Source: Cranoglanis bouderius
Lineage: Eukaryota > Chordata > Actinopteri > Siluriformes > Cranoglanididae
Direction of reading: 5' to 3'
Assembly (NCBI GenBank): GCA_023630585.1
Contig: CM042565.1
Span: forward strand, 13,094,013-13,158,012
DNA length: 64,000 nt
Shown here: positions 9,635-43,031 of the stretch, one piece after another
Layout of the letters: the number at the start of each line of letters is the position of its first letter
Position numbering within the stretch: position 1 is the stretch's first letter
Translations under genes and position numbers: made by a program
Notes under the pieces: generated by a model
Databases searched by the model: none
Told to the model about the DNA's origin: nothing
Seen by the model: only the letters and a program-made list of their open reading frames with translations

Positions 9635-12600
9635 ATCTAGCCACAGGAGGTCACAAGCCAGTGTACTTTTTGTGCCGGTCCCAAGCCCGGATAAATAGAG
9701 AGGGTTGTGTCAGGAAGGGCATCCAACGTAAAACTTTTGCCAAATTCAATATGCAAATCACTAACATGACTTCCATACCGGATCGGTCGGGGCCCGGGTT
9801 AACAACGACCGCCATCGGTGCCGTTGACCTACAGGGCACTGGTGGAAATTGGGCTACTGTTGGTCGAAGAAGGAGAGGAGGAAGGTGTGTTAGAGGAGGA
9901 AGGCGTGTCCGTAGGCAGAGAGAGAAGAGGAAAGGCAGGAATTTAGGACTGAAAGCAGGGACTTTGAATGTTGGTACGATGACAGGTAAACGCAGAGAGC
10001 TGGTAGATATGATGCAGAGGAGGAAAGTCGACATTCTGTGTGTCCAGGAGACCAGGTGGAAAGGGAGCAAGGCTAGAAGCATTGGAGCAGGGTTTAAACT
10101 GTTTTATCATGGTGTGGACAGGAAGAGAAATGGAGTAGGAGTGATCCTGAAGGAGGAGTTTGTGAAGAATGTTCTGGATGTAAAGAGAGTGTCAGATAGG
10201 TTGATGAGTCTGAAGCTGGAAATTGAAGGTGTGATGTTGAATGTTGTTAGTGCTTATGCTCCACAAGTAGGTTGTGAGCAAGAGGAGAAAGACAGATTCT
10301 GGAGCGAGCTTGAGGAAGTGATGCAGAGTGTTCCCAGATGTGAGAGAGTGGTGATAGGGGCAGACTTTAATGGACATGTTGGTGAAGGGAATAGTGGGGA
10401 TGAGGAAGTGATGGGCAGGTTTGGTCTTCAGGTAAGGAACCCAGAAGGACAGAGGTTGGTAGACTTTGCTAAAAATATGGAGATGGCTGTGGTGAACACG
10501 TACTTTCAGAAGAGGCAGGAACACAGAGTGACATATAAGAGTGATGGCAGGAGCACACAGGTGGACTATATCTTATGTAGACACTGTAATCTGATGGAGA
10601 TTAGCAATTGCAAAGTAGTGGTAGGAGAGAGTGTAGCTAGACAGCATAGGATGGTGGTGTGTAAGATGACTCTGGTGGTGAGGAAGATGAAGAAAGCAAA
10701 GGCAGAGCAGAAGACAAAGTGGTGGAAGTTGGAAAAGGAAGAGTGCTGTGCGGTTTTCAGGGAGGAGTTGAGACAGGCGTTAGGTGGTCAGGAGGTGCTT
10801 CCAGATGACTGGACTACTACAGCCAAAGTGATCAGGGAGACAGGTAGGAAGGTGCTAGGTGTGTCATCTGGAAGGAGGAAAGAAGACAAGGAGACTTGGT
10901 GGTGGAATGAGGAAGTTCAGGAGAGTATCCAGAGGAAGAGGTTAGCTAGGAAGAAGTGGGACAGTGAGAGGACAGAGGAAAGTAGACAGGAATATAGGGA
11001 GATGCAGCATGAGGTTAAGATAAAGGTGGCAAAGGCCAAACAGAAAGCTTATGAGGACATGCATGCAAGGTTAGATAGTAAGGAAGGCGAGAGGGATTTG
11101 TATCGGTTGGCGAGGCAGAGGGATAGAGATGGTAAGGATGTGCAGCAGGTTAGAGTGATTAAAGATAGAGATGGAAATGTGTTGACAGGTGACAGGAGGG
11201 TGAGGGAAAGATGGAAGGAGTACTTTGAGGAACTGATGAATGAGGAAAATGACAGAGAGAGAAGAGTAGTAGAGGCAAATATTGTTGAGCAGGAAGTAGA
11301 AAGGATTAGCAAGGGTGAAGTTAGGAGAGCTTTGAAGAGGATGAAGAGAGGAAAGGTGGTTGGTCCTGATGACATACCAGTGGAGGTATGGAAGTGTCTA
11401 GGAGAGATGGCAGTAGAGTTTTTAACTAGGTTGTTCAACGAGGTCTTAGAGAGTGAGAGGATGCCTGAGGAATGGAGGAGAGGTGTTTTGGTGCCGATTT
11501 TTAAGAACAAGGGAGATGTGCAGAGTTGTGGAAACTACAGAGGTATTAAGCTGATGAGCCATACAATGAAGTTGTGGGAAAGAGTAGTGGAAGCAAGGCT
11601 AAGGGGAGAAGTGAGCATTTGTGAGCAGTAGTATGGTTTCATGCCAAGAAGGAGCACTACAGATGCAATATTTGCTTTGAGAATGTTGATGGAGAAGTAC
11701 AGAGAGGGTCAGAAAGAGCTCCATTGTGTCTTTGTATATTTAGAGAAAGCATATGACAGGGTGCCAAGAGAGGAGCTGTGGTATTGTATGAGGAGGTCTG
11801 GAGTGGCAGAGAAGTATGTTAGAGTGGTGCAGGATATGTATGAGAGCAGTAGGACAATGGTAACGTGTGCGGTAGGTGTGACAGAGGAGTTCACAGTGAA
11901 GGTGGGACTGCATCAAGGATCAGCTCTGAGCCCCTTCTTGTTTGCGGTGGTGATGGACAGGCTGACAGATGAGGTCAGACAGGAATCTCCATGGACTATG
12001 ATGTTTGCGGATGACATTGTGATCTGTAGTGAGAGCAGGGAGCAGGTGGAGGAAACTCTAGAGAGGTGGAGGTTTGCTCTGGAGAGAAGAGGAATGAAGG
12101 TTAGTCGCAGCAAGACAGAATACATGTGTGTGAATGAGAGGGATCCAAGTGGAACAGTGAGGTTACAGGGAGAAGAGATAAAGAAGGTGCAGGATTTTAA
12201 GTACTTAGGGTCAACAGTCCAGAGCAATGGGGAGTGTGGAAAAGAGGTGAAGAAGCGTGTGCAGGCAGGTTGGAATGGGTGGAGAAAAGTGTCAGGTCTG
12301 TTGTGTGATAAAAGAGTACCAGCAAGAATGAAAGGAAAGGTGTACAGGACAGTAGTGAGACCAGCGATGTTGTATGGTTTGGAGACAGTTGCACTGAGGA
12401 AAAGACAGGAGGAAGAGTTAGAGGTAGCAGAGCTAAAGATGTTGAAGTTCTCTTTGGGAGTGATGAGGACGGATAGGATCAGGAATGAGTACATCAGAGG
12501 GACAGCACATGTGAGATGTTTTGGAGACAAAGTTAGAGAGGCCAGATTGAGATGGTTTGGACATGTTCAGAGGAGGGAGAGTGAATATATCGGTAAAAGG

Positions 12601-12784
12601 ATGCTGAGGTTAGAGCTGCCAGGCAGGAGGCCGAGAGGAAAACCAAAGAGGAGGTTTATGGATGTAGTGAAGGAGGACATGAAGGTAGTCGGTCTGAGAG
12701 AAGAGGATGCAGGGGATAGGGCTAGATGGAGGCAGATGATTCGCTGTGGCGACCCCTGAAGGGAACAGCCGAAAGGAAAATAAG
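9635..12784 (+). mobile_element. RTE-clade-like LINE retrotransposon, nearly full length
   Basis: A 3.15 kb body lies between target duplications. A short 5' leader contains 'gtgccggtcccaagcccgga'. One reading frame encodes an APE-type endonuclease followed by reverse transcriptase. A short 3' end follows the stop codon (CCTGAAGGGAACAGCCGAAA then GAAAATAAGACAG). Size, single ORF and the 3' tail match RTE-clade elements of fish (Expander/RTE-X-like). Only one nonsense codon interrupts the frame, so the insertion is fairly recent. Confidence 0.85.
9751..12759 (+). pseudogene. RTE-type endonuclease/reverse transcriptase with one internal TAG
   Basis: The frame is open from before 9661 (first ATG at 9751) to TGA 12757-12759. 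The single interruption is a TAG at 11629-11631. The endonuclease domain shows LNVGTMTGKR, VDILCVQETRW (catalytic Glu), GADFNGHVGE (Asp/Asn) and VDYILCR. The reverse transcriptase shows GPDDIPVEVWK, NYRGIKLM, YGFMPRRSTTDAIF, LEKAYDRVPRE, LHQGSALSPFLF and the catalytic FADD box at 12004-12015. The TAG lies in the usual EQ-x-YGF motif, where a Gln codon is expected. A single C-to-T change (CAG to TAG) therefore explains the break. As it stands, translation would stop before the RT active site. A 'fold' of two separate proteins is unlikely because both parts share one frame. Confidence 0.85.
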
Positions 12785-13760
12785 ACAGTCTCCCCCAAGA
12801 AGTATTGGATCAGCAAGGCCCTGTTGTTGTTGTTTTTTTTTGTATGCTATACAATGAACACATTTGGGTTTGAGATCAAAAGATGAATATGAAATAATAG
12901 ATCTGAATTTCAGCTTTCGTTTCCTCATATTTACATCTACATGTGTTAAACAACATAGAACATGGCACCTTTTGTATCAGACCACCCAATTTTTAGGTGT
13001 GCAAAAGTATAGATAAGTACAGATAGGTCTTAAAGTAAATGAACACCTAATGTTTGGTTGCATATCCCTTGCTTGCAATGACTGCATCACCAAACCATTG
13101 CATTTTTCTTTTGTGTTGATTTTCCAGGCTTTTACTGCAGCTTCTTTCAGTTTGTGTTATTTTTAGATTAGTGAGCCTGTTCCAGAAGCAGCCATGCAAG
13201 CCCAAGCCATGACACTACCTCCACCATGTTTCACAGATGAGCTTGTATGTTTTGGATCATGAGCAGGTCCTTTCTTTCTGCACACTTTGGCCTTTCCATC
13301 ACTTTGGTAGAGGTTAAGCTTGGTTCCAAAACTTTTGTGGCTCATCTCTGTATTCCTTTGCGAATTCCAGTCTGGCCTTCCCATTCTTACTGTTCATGAG
13401 TGGTTTGCATCTTGTGGTAGGGCCTCTATATTTCTGAAGGTTGTTTTTGAAATCACTAAATGTTGGTTGTTTTTTTTTTTGGTTTTTCTTCACAGCTTTC
13501 AGAATCTTTCTGTCATCAACTGTTGTTATTTTCCTTGGCTGACCTGTTCCATGTCTGGTTGTTGTGTACACCATTGGTTTCTGTTGTATTGGCTATGCCC
13601 AATGTTTGTGCAGTGCCTCTGGTTGATTTTCCCTCTTTTGTCAGCTTAAAAATGCTTGCCTTTCTCCCTTAGACAGCACTCTGGTCTTTTTGTTGGTTTA
13701 TCCTTTTTCCCAACAAATGCAGCCTTCACAGACAAAACCTAGGCTCACACCAAGAGTAGA
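12785..13760 (-). mobile_element. Degenerate Tc1-like transposon, split by the LINE
   Basis: Sequence continuing the terminal repeat follows the LINE at once (CCCCCAAGAAGTATTGG, then 'gacatttgggtttgagatca'-like text). Minus-strand transposase remains lie at 13163-13574. The outer left tip is now at 9618-9634. The right terminus is not recognisable and has probably been lost. Confidence 0.75.
13163..13574 (-). pseudogene. Tc1-type transposase remnant
   Basis: Two minus-strand frames overlap. One (13574 to 13314) gives RHGTGQPRKITTVDDRKIL and the linker to LEFAKEYRDEPQKFWN. The other (13384 to 13163) gives FGTKLNLYQSDGKAKVCRKK and VKHGGGSVMAWACMAASGTG. These are the second DNA-binding subdomain and the first part of the DDE domain. 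A frameshift separates them, and the C-terminal catalytic half is gone. Confidence 0.8.
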
Positions 13761-14064
13761 CATTCAGACTATACATGCTGATAGGGAAAGCTTTTGGGCG
13801 ATAATAATTCTTTTGTTCATTCATCTTCTAAGCATTCTTTTACCAGAGTGATTTGCCAACATTTACAATTTGTACCTTATTAATGATGCCATTTAACCAT
13901 ATATTTTACAATGTCTACAAGACAAGTTTGTTCCAGCAATACACAGTTATCATCTCACCAGCTTCTCTCTTTTTGTCTCTCTTTATATTATTAGGACAAA
14001 AAATGCAGCTTGTCAAACTAAAAAGCGTAAAAAACACCTGAAGACCGTTCCATGTTGGAAAACT

Positions 14065-14345
14065 TACTGACAGATAAGCTCTGACACTGGAGACTCCTTC
14101 CATTAATGTTGAATAAACATCTCTTTCAGAAAACTTCACCATATCAACTATTGTATGTTTTTCTTTGTTAAATGCGACACTTTTTTTTTTTTACCCGTTT
14201 ATTATTAGCCTTAGTTTGTGTAGATCGTCCACCATAGAAACCCCTGTGAATGAGTTGTTATTATAGAAAGATCTTTTCGCTGTCAAAACTACTCTTATAG
14301 AAACTTAATCAACACCTTCTGACCAATTAGATTTGAGAATTCATC
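14065..14345 (-). repeat. Dispersed repeat family B copy
   Basis: The copy is the reverse complement of the 'ggaaggagtctcc' family. It contains 'ctggagactccttccatta', 'ataaacatctctttcaga' and 'aatcaacaccttctgacca'. The same three blocks occur in the same order at 49073-50080, where a Tc1-derived element has inserted between them. That confirms this is one element. Confidence 0.6.
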
Positions 14346-15208
14346 AGTGCTCTGGAGAAGTCATAGAAAAGTGCAAAGTAATCATCAGAATCATGTTTTA
14401 TCGGCAAAGTACACTAGAGTATAGAGTTAACTTGGTTGTTATGCACTTGTTGTGCTTTTGACACTACACAATGCAACAAGATAACAAAGACAAGGAAATA
14501 GACAGCACTGGTAATATAACACGACTTTGCAAAGAACAGAAGTGAATGCTATATACAATTATTGCACAGAGGAGGTTGTTGCACATATGTATATTGCACA
14601 GGAAAGTTACTGCAACTTGAACACTACACAATGCCATCAGTGACGCTGTCATTAAGTGTTCATAAGTCAGATTGCATGTGGAAAGACGCTTTTCTGAAGC
14701 ATGTCTGATTTTGACGGACAAACCTGAAGCGCCTGCTGGAGGGAAGAAGTTCAAATATGTGGTGGCCTGGATGTGAGGGGTCAGTGGTTATTTTTCTGGC
14801 TCCAGAGAACAGGTTTTTGAGGGAGGGCAGGTTTCTTCCTGTGAGCTTTTTCACTGACTTGACAATAATAACTGAGTTCTATCACACTTTGAACGACTGA
14901 ACTATTCACATGCACTTAAAAAAAGACATTCTAAACCTTTTGTGTTTGTAAATTTCGTGCATGTCTGGGACAAGTGTTGTATATCTGCAGTTTGACCCGC
15001 TACTCATACAGTAAAGTCCTTCCTATCTGCCTGTTCTATCTACTTATCTAAGTAAATATCCTATCTACTTAATGACACCACATTAACACACAGAAATTAG
15101 GATCAATTGAAAATGGAGGACTGTGGGCACATTTAAACCCCACAGAGCAATACAGGGTTTGATTAAATTTATACAAGCAAGGCTGTATTTGTTTACATTA
15201 CAAAAAGC
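14346..15208. other. Intergenic sequence upstream of pik3r1
   Basis: No gene or recognisable transposon is visible. It contains a run of TCTATCTACTTA-like words near 15020-15070. It lies within 1 kb of the pik3r1 promoter, so it could include distal regulatory DNA, but I see no specific site to name. Confidence 0.35.

Positions 15209-15211
<3 letters not shown>

Positions 15212-15267
<56 letters not shown>
15212..15267. repeat. (CA)n microsatellite at promoter edge
   Basis: An uninterrupted CA run of about 56 bp ends just 5 bp before an NRF1-like half site in the pik3r1 promoter. Confidence 0.95.
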
Positions 15268-15268
<1 letters not shown>

Positions 15269-15500
15269 TAACGCATGCGCGATAGAGACCAAGCAGCGCC
15301 ATCGCTACCCGGGCTGTCGAGATGCGCATGCGCAGTTCAGGTAGCTCCATGAGCCAGTTGCGTGCAAAGGCAAAAAGGGCGGGGTGTATCACTTTGGGGG
15401 CGGAGTTTCGAAGTACGTCATTTGATTGACGTGTCTGAGTTTCGACGTGCCTGGGAATCGGTTCACTTTCGTGCTATAGCCACTCGGGCGGAGTCGTCGT
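15268..15500 (+). promoter_or_regulatory. pik3r1: Putative pik3r1 core promoter (TATA-less)
   Basis: GC content and CpG frequency rise abruptly here compared with upstream DNA. Visible sites are a palindromic NRF1-type TGCGCATGCGCA (15323-15334) with a second half at 15273-15280, two GC boxes (GGGCGGGG 15377-15384; GGGGGCGG about 15396), and two CRE-like elements (TACGTCA 15414-15420; TGACGTG 15427-15433). There is no TATA box in a plausible place. The location just upstream of a splice-donor-terminated leader exon supports a housekeeping-type promoter. The transcription start is not determinable by eye. Confidence 0.65.
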
Positions 15501-15778
15501 GATTATAGAGTGCGTGAGCCACATCTCTGAGTTAGAAAAATTAGTGTAAAACGCGATTTTGGAGTGGGATTTATTCGACCGTTGCTCATTATTTCGACCA
15601 GACACGTAGTTTGGAGTGGATTTTTCTTTTGTTAAACCCGAGCTTCATTTACGTTTTGAGAGCGCTATCTTGTCGAGCTAACGCGGCTAAGCTAACGTTA
15701 GCTGCACTTTTTTTTTTTTAACTCGAAGGAAGGATTTTCTCGGCCCAGCTTTGACTGGACTCCATACAAGTTGCCAAA
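15500..15778 (+). other. pik3r1: pik3r1 non-coding exon 1 (5'UTR)
   Basis: GC-richer leader sequence ends in a consensus donor, AAA|GTAAGT (GT at 15779-15780). The start coordinate is a guess. It contains no long frame. The next exon acceptor is at 17592-17593. Confidence 0.6.
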
Positions 15779-17593
15779 GTAAGTTTTCGACTTTAAATTA
15801 TATTTAACACATATTTGTGCTGTCGGATATTCGTTGTCTGGTGTAGTTTAACATTTGAACGGCGTTGCTTTGTCATTTTGAGTCATTCTTAATTGAAATA
15901 AATAGCCAGGTTTGTTCGAATGGGCTGGGAACAGTTTGTTCCGTTGCTCGGGAGAAGCTCGTGCACGGGACTAACGTTAGCGCTGTTGTGAATGGCGAAC
16001 TGTGTGATACTTTGAGAGACGCTTGGAGAGATATTTTTTACTTGTGTGTAAAGCTGACGATCTGTCGGAACTCTCACCATGCACAGGCAGCTAACACACA
16101 TCTAGCTAGCGTTAACAAAGTCTTTACATACGTTAATGGTGTCGTGGTGCGAGTAGTGTGAGTGCGCGTGCAACTAGCTAGCTCCCTGCATCCCATTGTC
16201 GGCATTGGAGCAACTTTATTATTTCGCCGTTATTGTTCCCGTCTGACAGATTTTCCGCATTTGCTCTGAAACACTATGTTCTGAAGTCTCCTGCATAAAT
16301 TACCAGCATAGTGAATGTTTTGGGATGCAGCGCACACCTCTATAAATCTAATATAAAGCTTCTCCACTTTATTTCTCCAGCTTCTTGCTTTCGTCTCATT
16401 CTTGTCTCATCCCTGCACGGTGTTTCTCTTTATTCGATATATAATGCACTATAATGGGTGTATAAACCATTTCAAACTACATCTAGTGCACTGTATGGAG
16501 AGTAGGGAGCCATTTCGGATCCTGCTGCATTAACTTACTGCTCAGAGTTTCTACTTCTGCTAAAGAAAAGTACAAAAATGAATTAACGAGGTTAATTAAA
16601 TTCACTGCAAGAGATTAGTTTTGTGTAACTGATTGTAATAGAAGATAATAATACAATAAAGCACTGTATTATTACACATAATGGAATAAGCAAGTAAAGC
16701 TTATGTATAGAAGGGGAAATTACATAGAATGATAGATTGATGCTTTCATAGATAGGTAGATAGATAGATGGAGAAAAGCTTATCTGAATTTGGTGCAAAA
16801 GTGCAGAAGTGTGCATGCCCTTGGGACAAAATAAAAGTTAGTCGCAGATGTTTCATCGTTATCAAATGCAACGAAAATGATCAAATAGTGCATATTATAT
16901 TATCACAGATAAAAGACGTCGAAATTTGCATCTACTTTTTAAAAGAAATGTAACATTAATATTCTCTAATAACCTGCCTTTCCAGGCAACTCACCCTCTT
17001 ACCCTGACTTTTCATCATCTCACATTTCATGATCGTTCCACAGGTCTATTGCATAACACATGTACAGATAGAGGTTCTGTTTACAAACGCTGACAAATTA
17101 AATGAAAAACCACTGGCACCGTTACGTTAATTTTTCCTGCCATGCTTTGCGTCCACTCATCCCCTTGGAGAGATGTATCACTGCGAATCAATACAAAGTT
17201 CTGCCGACTAATCACCTTTATCTCATAATGATATCCTGTCTATCCCGATGGGTGTGGTCTCTTCCGGGATGACTCCGCCCCCATTCGCAGGGCATGAGGG
17301 CTCATTAACTAAATGATGTAAACCTTATGCTTTGGAATTTCCACTCACCACAACTCGGTCTAAATGAATGCCCCCTTCACGAAAGCACAAACTGAGAGAA
17401 TATCTTCTCAAAGAGCAGTTCCAGAGACGTGAAGAGTTAATGCCTGCATGCATCAAAGCTGTTCTTTTGGCTCGTGGTGGCCCAACACCTTGCTCGTGAC
17501 GTTATGTTGGTTTTTCCTTTAATTTGTCACCCATCTGTGTGTCAGATCTCATGCGTAATATACAGTATTAAGAAAAGATCATGTGTCTTGCAG
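15779..17593 (+). other. pik3r1: pik3r1 intron 1
   Basis: A 1.8 kb intron runs from GTAAGT to TCTTGCAG. A 98-codon open frame at 15865-16161 has no recognisable homology and sits in the CpG-rich start of the intron. I regard it as chance. No transposon is recognised. Confidence 0.6.
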
Positions 17594-17907
17594 GTGGTGT
17601 TTGCGTTGGCCAAAGCCCTGGAGCAGACCTGATGGAAACAGTATGTCTAAAGCACCATGAGGCTCCTCTAGATCACTGGAGAATCAGTTTCACATAAGAC
17701 GATCGGACTATTGCAGGAGGAAGACTGCAGCATGGTATCTTGTTGAATCGATAGGATTCAGGGCAGTAGTTTGCACCACAGATAAATATCTTGGTGCTGC
17801 TTCTACAAGGCATTTCTAAAAAAAAAAAAAAAAAAAAGGTAATTGTAGGTGTAATTGGAGCTGTAAAACTAGCTATTTTGAGGATTTTTGTTTGCTAAGA
17901 TAACAAG
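17594..17907 (+). promoter_or_regulatory. pik3r1: pik3r1 5' leader in exon 2 with upstream ORFs
   Basis: The leader is 314 nt between the acceptor and the start codon. It holds three upstream ATGs, each with an in-frame stop before the main ATG: 17632-17697 (21 codons), 17657-17671 (4 codons) and 17732-17746 (4 codons). A 20-nt poly-A run lies at about 17818-17837. Upstream ORFs commonly lower translation of the main frame. Whether these do is inference. Confidence 0.65.
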
Positions 17908-40536
<22,629 letters not shown>

Positions 40537-42340
40537 GGACTCTGAACACACACTTTGTCAGGACCTTGTGATGCACGATTGGCGCTTAGAAGGAGGAAGA
40601 CGAGAAAAAAGGCCTCGGCTCCTGTAGCGATGCCTCCACTTTGGATTCGGGACGGAGGGCTGGTTTTCGCCGCTAAACCCCAAAAGCAGACATTTCAGCC
40701 AAGACCTTCAGGAGTTGTATCGTTTTCGTCGCAGTCGAGTGGAAACTGACGAACTTTGATCTCTCACTCTCTCCCAAAATGGAGGACGATGGAGGCCTTT
40801 CTCAAAATGGTGCTTGTTCATTTCAAAGCTTTACCCACTGCTGGAATGTGGAAGGCTCATGATGATGACCTCTGGAGTGCAACTTTTATTTTTAAATGCT
40901 ATTCAGAGAGTTGTGTGTGTGTGTGTGCGTGCGTGTGCGTGCGTGCGGACGTGATGTGACCAAAACTCTCAGTATCTAAAAGCTATTCATCATTGGCGAG
41001 TTCAAGGTGACGATGTGAACAGACCATGGAATCAGCTGATCAATGTAGCAAGATGGCACTTTCAAAACAGTATATTTTGTTTGTTTGTGTTTTTGTTTGT
41101 TTTTTTTCCCCCCACATAAAGGACTGTGAACAAGCAAACGATTTGAACATCTCATTGTAAATGAGCAGAAACAGGACTGGGACAGGATGTGTGGCATTTT
41201 ACTCTGCGAGCATTACAGTGACTGCTTCTGCCTTTTATGGACTACCGAGGCACTCAAAAGAACCTAAAATAGACACATTTTGTACATATGGACTTAAAGA
41301 AAAAGAAAAAAAAGTGATTGAAACCATGTTGTACCAAAAAACAGCACTCAGTTCCTTCTCAGTTGTATTCAAATGTGCTATGCAAATTCTGTTTCTCCCT
41401 TTTTTTTTCCTCTGAAGAGTTGTGATTTTGATTTTACATGTTGCTACCCATAATATAATTTTCCTTCTTTTTGTTTTTACAGCTTGAAGTTGTTGTTTTT
41501 TTTTTTGTTGTTGTTTTTTTTTAACGGTAGTATATAAGAGAATATTTTAAGTGTCAAAACCACCAAGAGAGATGGCTTCAGTTTTACAAAAAGTAAACGA
41601 TAAAGTTCTTTATTACAGATTTCTTTATCAGCAGCTGATTAGATTAAACAGATGAGTATTTTATTAGTCTTTTTCACTTTGAGCTCGCCCCTCCCCCCCT
41701 CCCCCCCCTCCCCAAGGCAGAGCCTGGAGGACTTTAGTGCTGCTTCTAGTCAGTAGTACCCTAAATGATGAATTGGATCAATATTATTTTCTCACTGCGC
41801 AGACTTCTAGACATTTTGAAGCTTTCCGATCGTGAAAGAGTTCGTGTCAGAAAATCTAAAGTTCATAGTTTATTGTTTATTTTGAGATGAATTTTCCAGC
41901 CAGTATAGAACAAGGCGAATTGAATTCCCGTTTATTTTAGATGAATGAAGAACAGCTCTATTTCTTATCCACATCGTTTTTCTGTATCAGAAAAACTCAC
42001 TAGTGTTTACATGACCGAGTCACCAATCCTTTTTTTTCTTTCTCTTTTCCTCACTCGCACCCCTTGTATACTTCTCTGCTTTTCATTTAGAGGTGATAAA
42101 CGGCAGTTCTTCCATTCACAGGAAAATCAACTCGGCATCTTTATAACTTTTTCTTTATAACTGCCAGCTCAATGGCTACATTTTGTAATTTGCTTTCTCA
42201 TAATTTGTCATCAGAGATTACAGTATTCTAAGCTTTATGACTGGTGAAGTCTTCGGTTTGCCTTCAGCTCGACTCGTGTCTATATTGCAGTTATGCATCC
42301 GATGATATTTTGCATAAATAAAATCATTGTGAACCAATAA
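40537..42340 (+). other. pik3r1: pik3r1 3'UTR with polyadenylation signal
   Basis: AT- and T-rich sequence follows the stop with no further frame of interest. A canonical AATAAA lies at 42317-42322, so cleavage near 42335-42345 is plausible. A GT/GC run lies at 40915-40945. A later AATAAA cluster at about 42690-42705 could allow a longer form. Confidence 0.7.
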
Positions 42341-42344
42341 TCGG

Positions 42345-42999
42345 CTTGAAAGCTTCTTAATGAGCACAAGGCTACGTTTAAGAGACGCCTCTTCAGTTTA
42401 TCTTATTGTGACCTTATATATAAGAACTGCGGTGCTTTTAGTTCCTGATGTTATCTAAATTACTCAGTCACTTCCTGCATGATGGCATTTCTTGAAAGTA
42501 AGGTGTGACATGGTTTTTGCCTTTTGCAGCATTGGTGCGCTCCCTTTTTTCTGAATCGAAATGGGCATTTTATAAATTTGTGGATTATATCACTGGATAT
42601 ATTTGAGGAAAAAAAACCCTCACCAATCAAAAACTCCATCAATTCAAATATTCAAATACTTATCAATTCAACTCTTTTTTTTTTTTTTTTAATAAATAAA
42701 TAAATAACCCTGTTTTTATAAATACTACTGAGAGACTGAGCTTCCTTAAAGCATTGTGCTGTTTTAGCATTAGACAGGAAGTTCTAAGTGAGACTTGTTT
42801 CATCGTCCAGCAGTCGTCTTTACGCTTTGGTATTTTTAGGGGAACTCCAAGTTCACAGCCTTCATCCTGAACTCCCTGTAATTTTAGAAAATTGTCCCCT
42901 GGACATTTTCTCAAAAATATTCATAATATTCTGTTCAAACCCTGATAATGAGATCTGCAGCTTCTGTAACGGTGTTTCTGACTTTTCCTCTTTGAAACA

Positions 43000-43031
<32 letters not shown>

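Noticed and set aside
9651..10082. Minus-strand 143-codon frame (and others up to 205 codons to 12530)
   Set aside because: They are antisense shadows of the LINE ORF, which has clear endonuclease and RT motifs on the plus strand.
15083..15392. Frames with Cys-Val or Thr-His repeats
   Set aside because: Translations of the (CA)n microsatellite at the promoter edge.
15865..16161. 98-codon frame in pik3r1 intron 1
   Set aside because: No recognisable homology, no splice context, and CpG-rich first introns often have chance open frames.
17838..17896. A 59-bp intron in the leader (AAAG|GTAATT ... GCTAAG)
   Set aside because: Too short for a normal vertebrate intron, and the donor follows a poly-A run. 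A contiguous leader is simpler. RNA reads would settle it.
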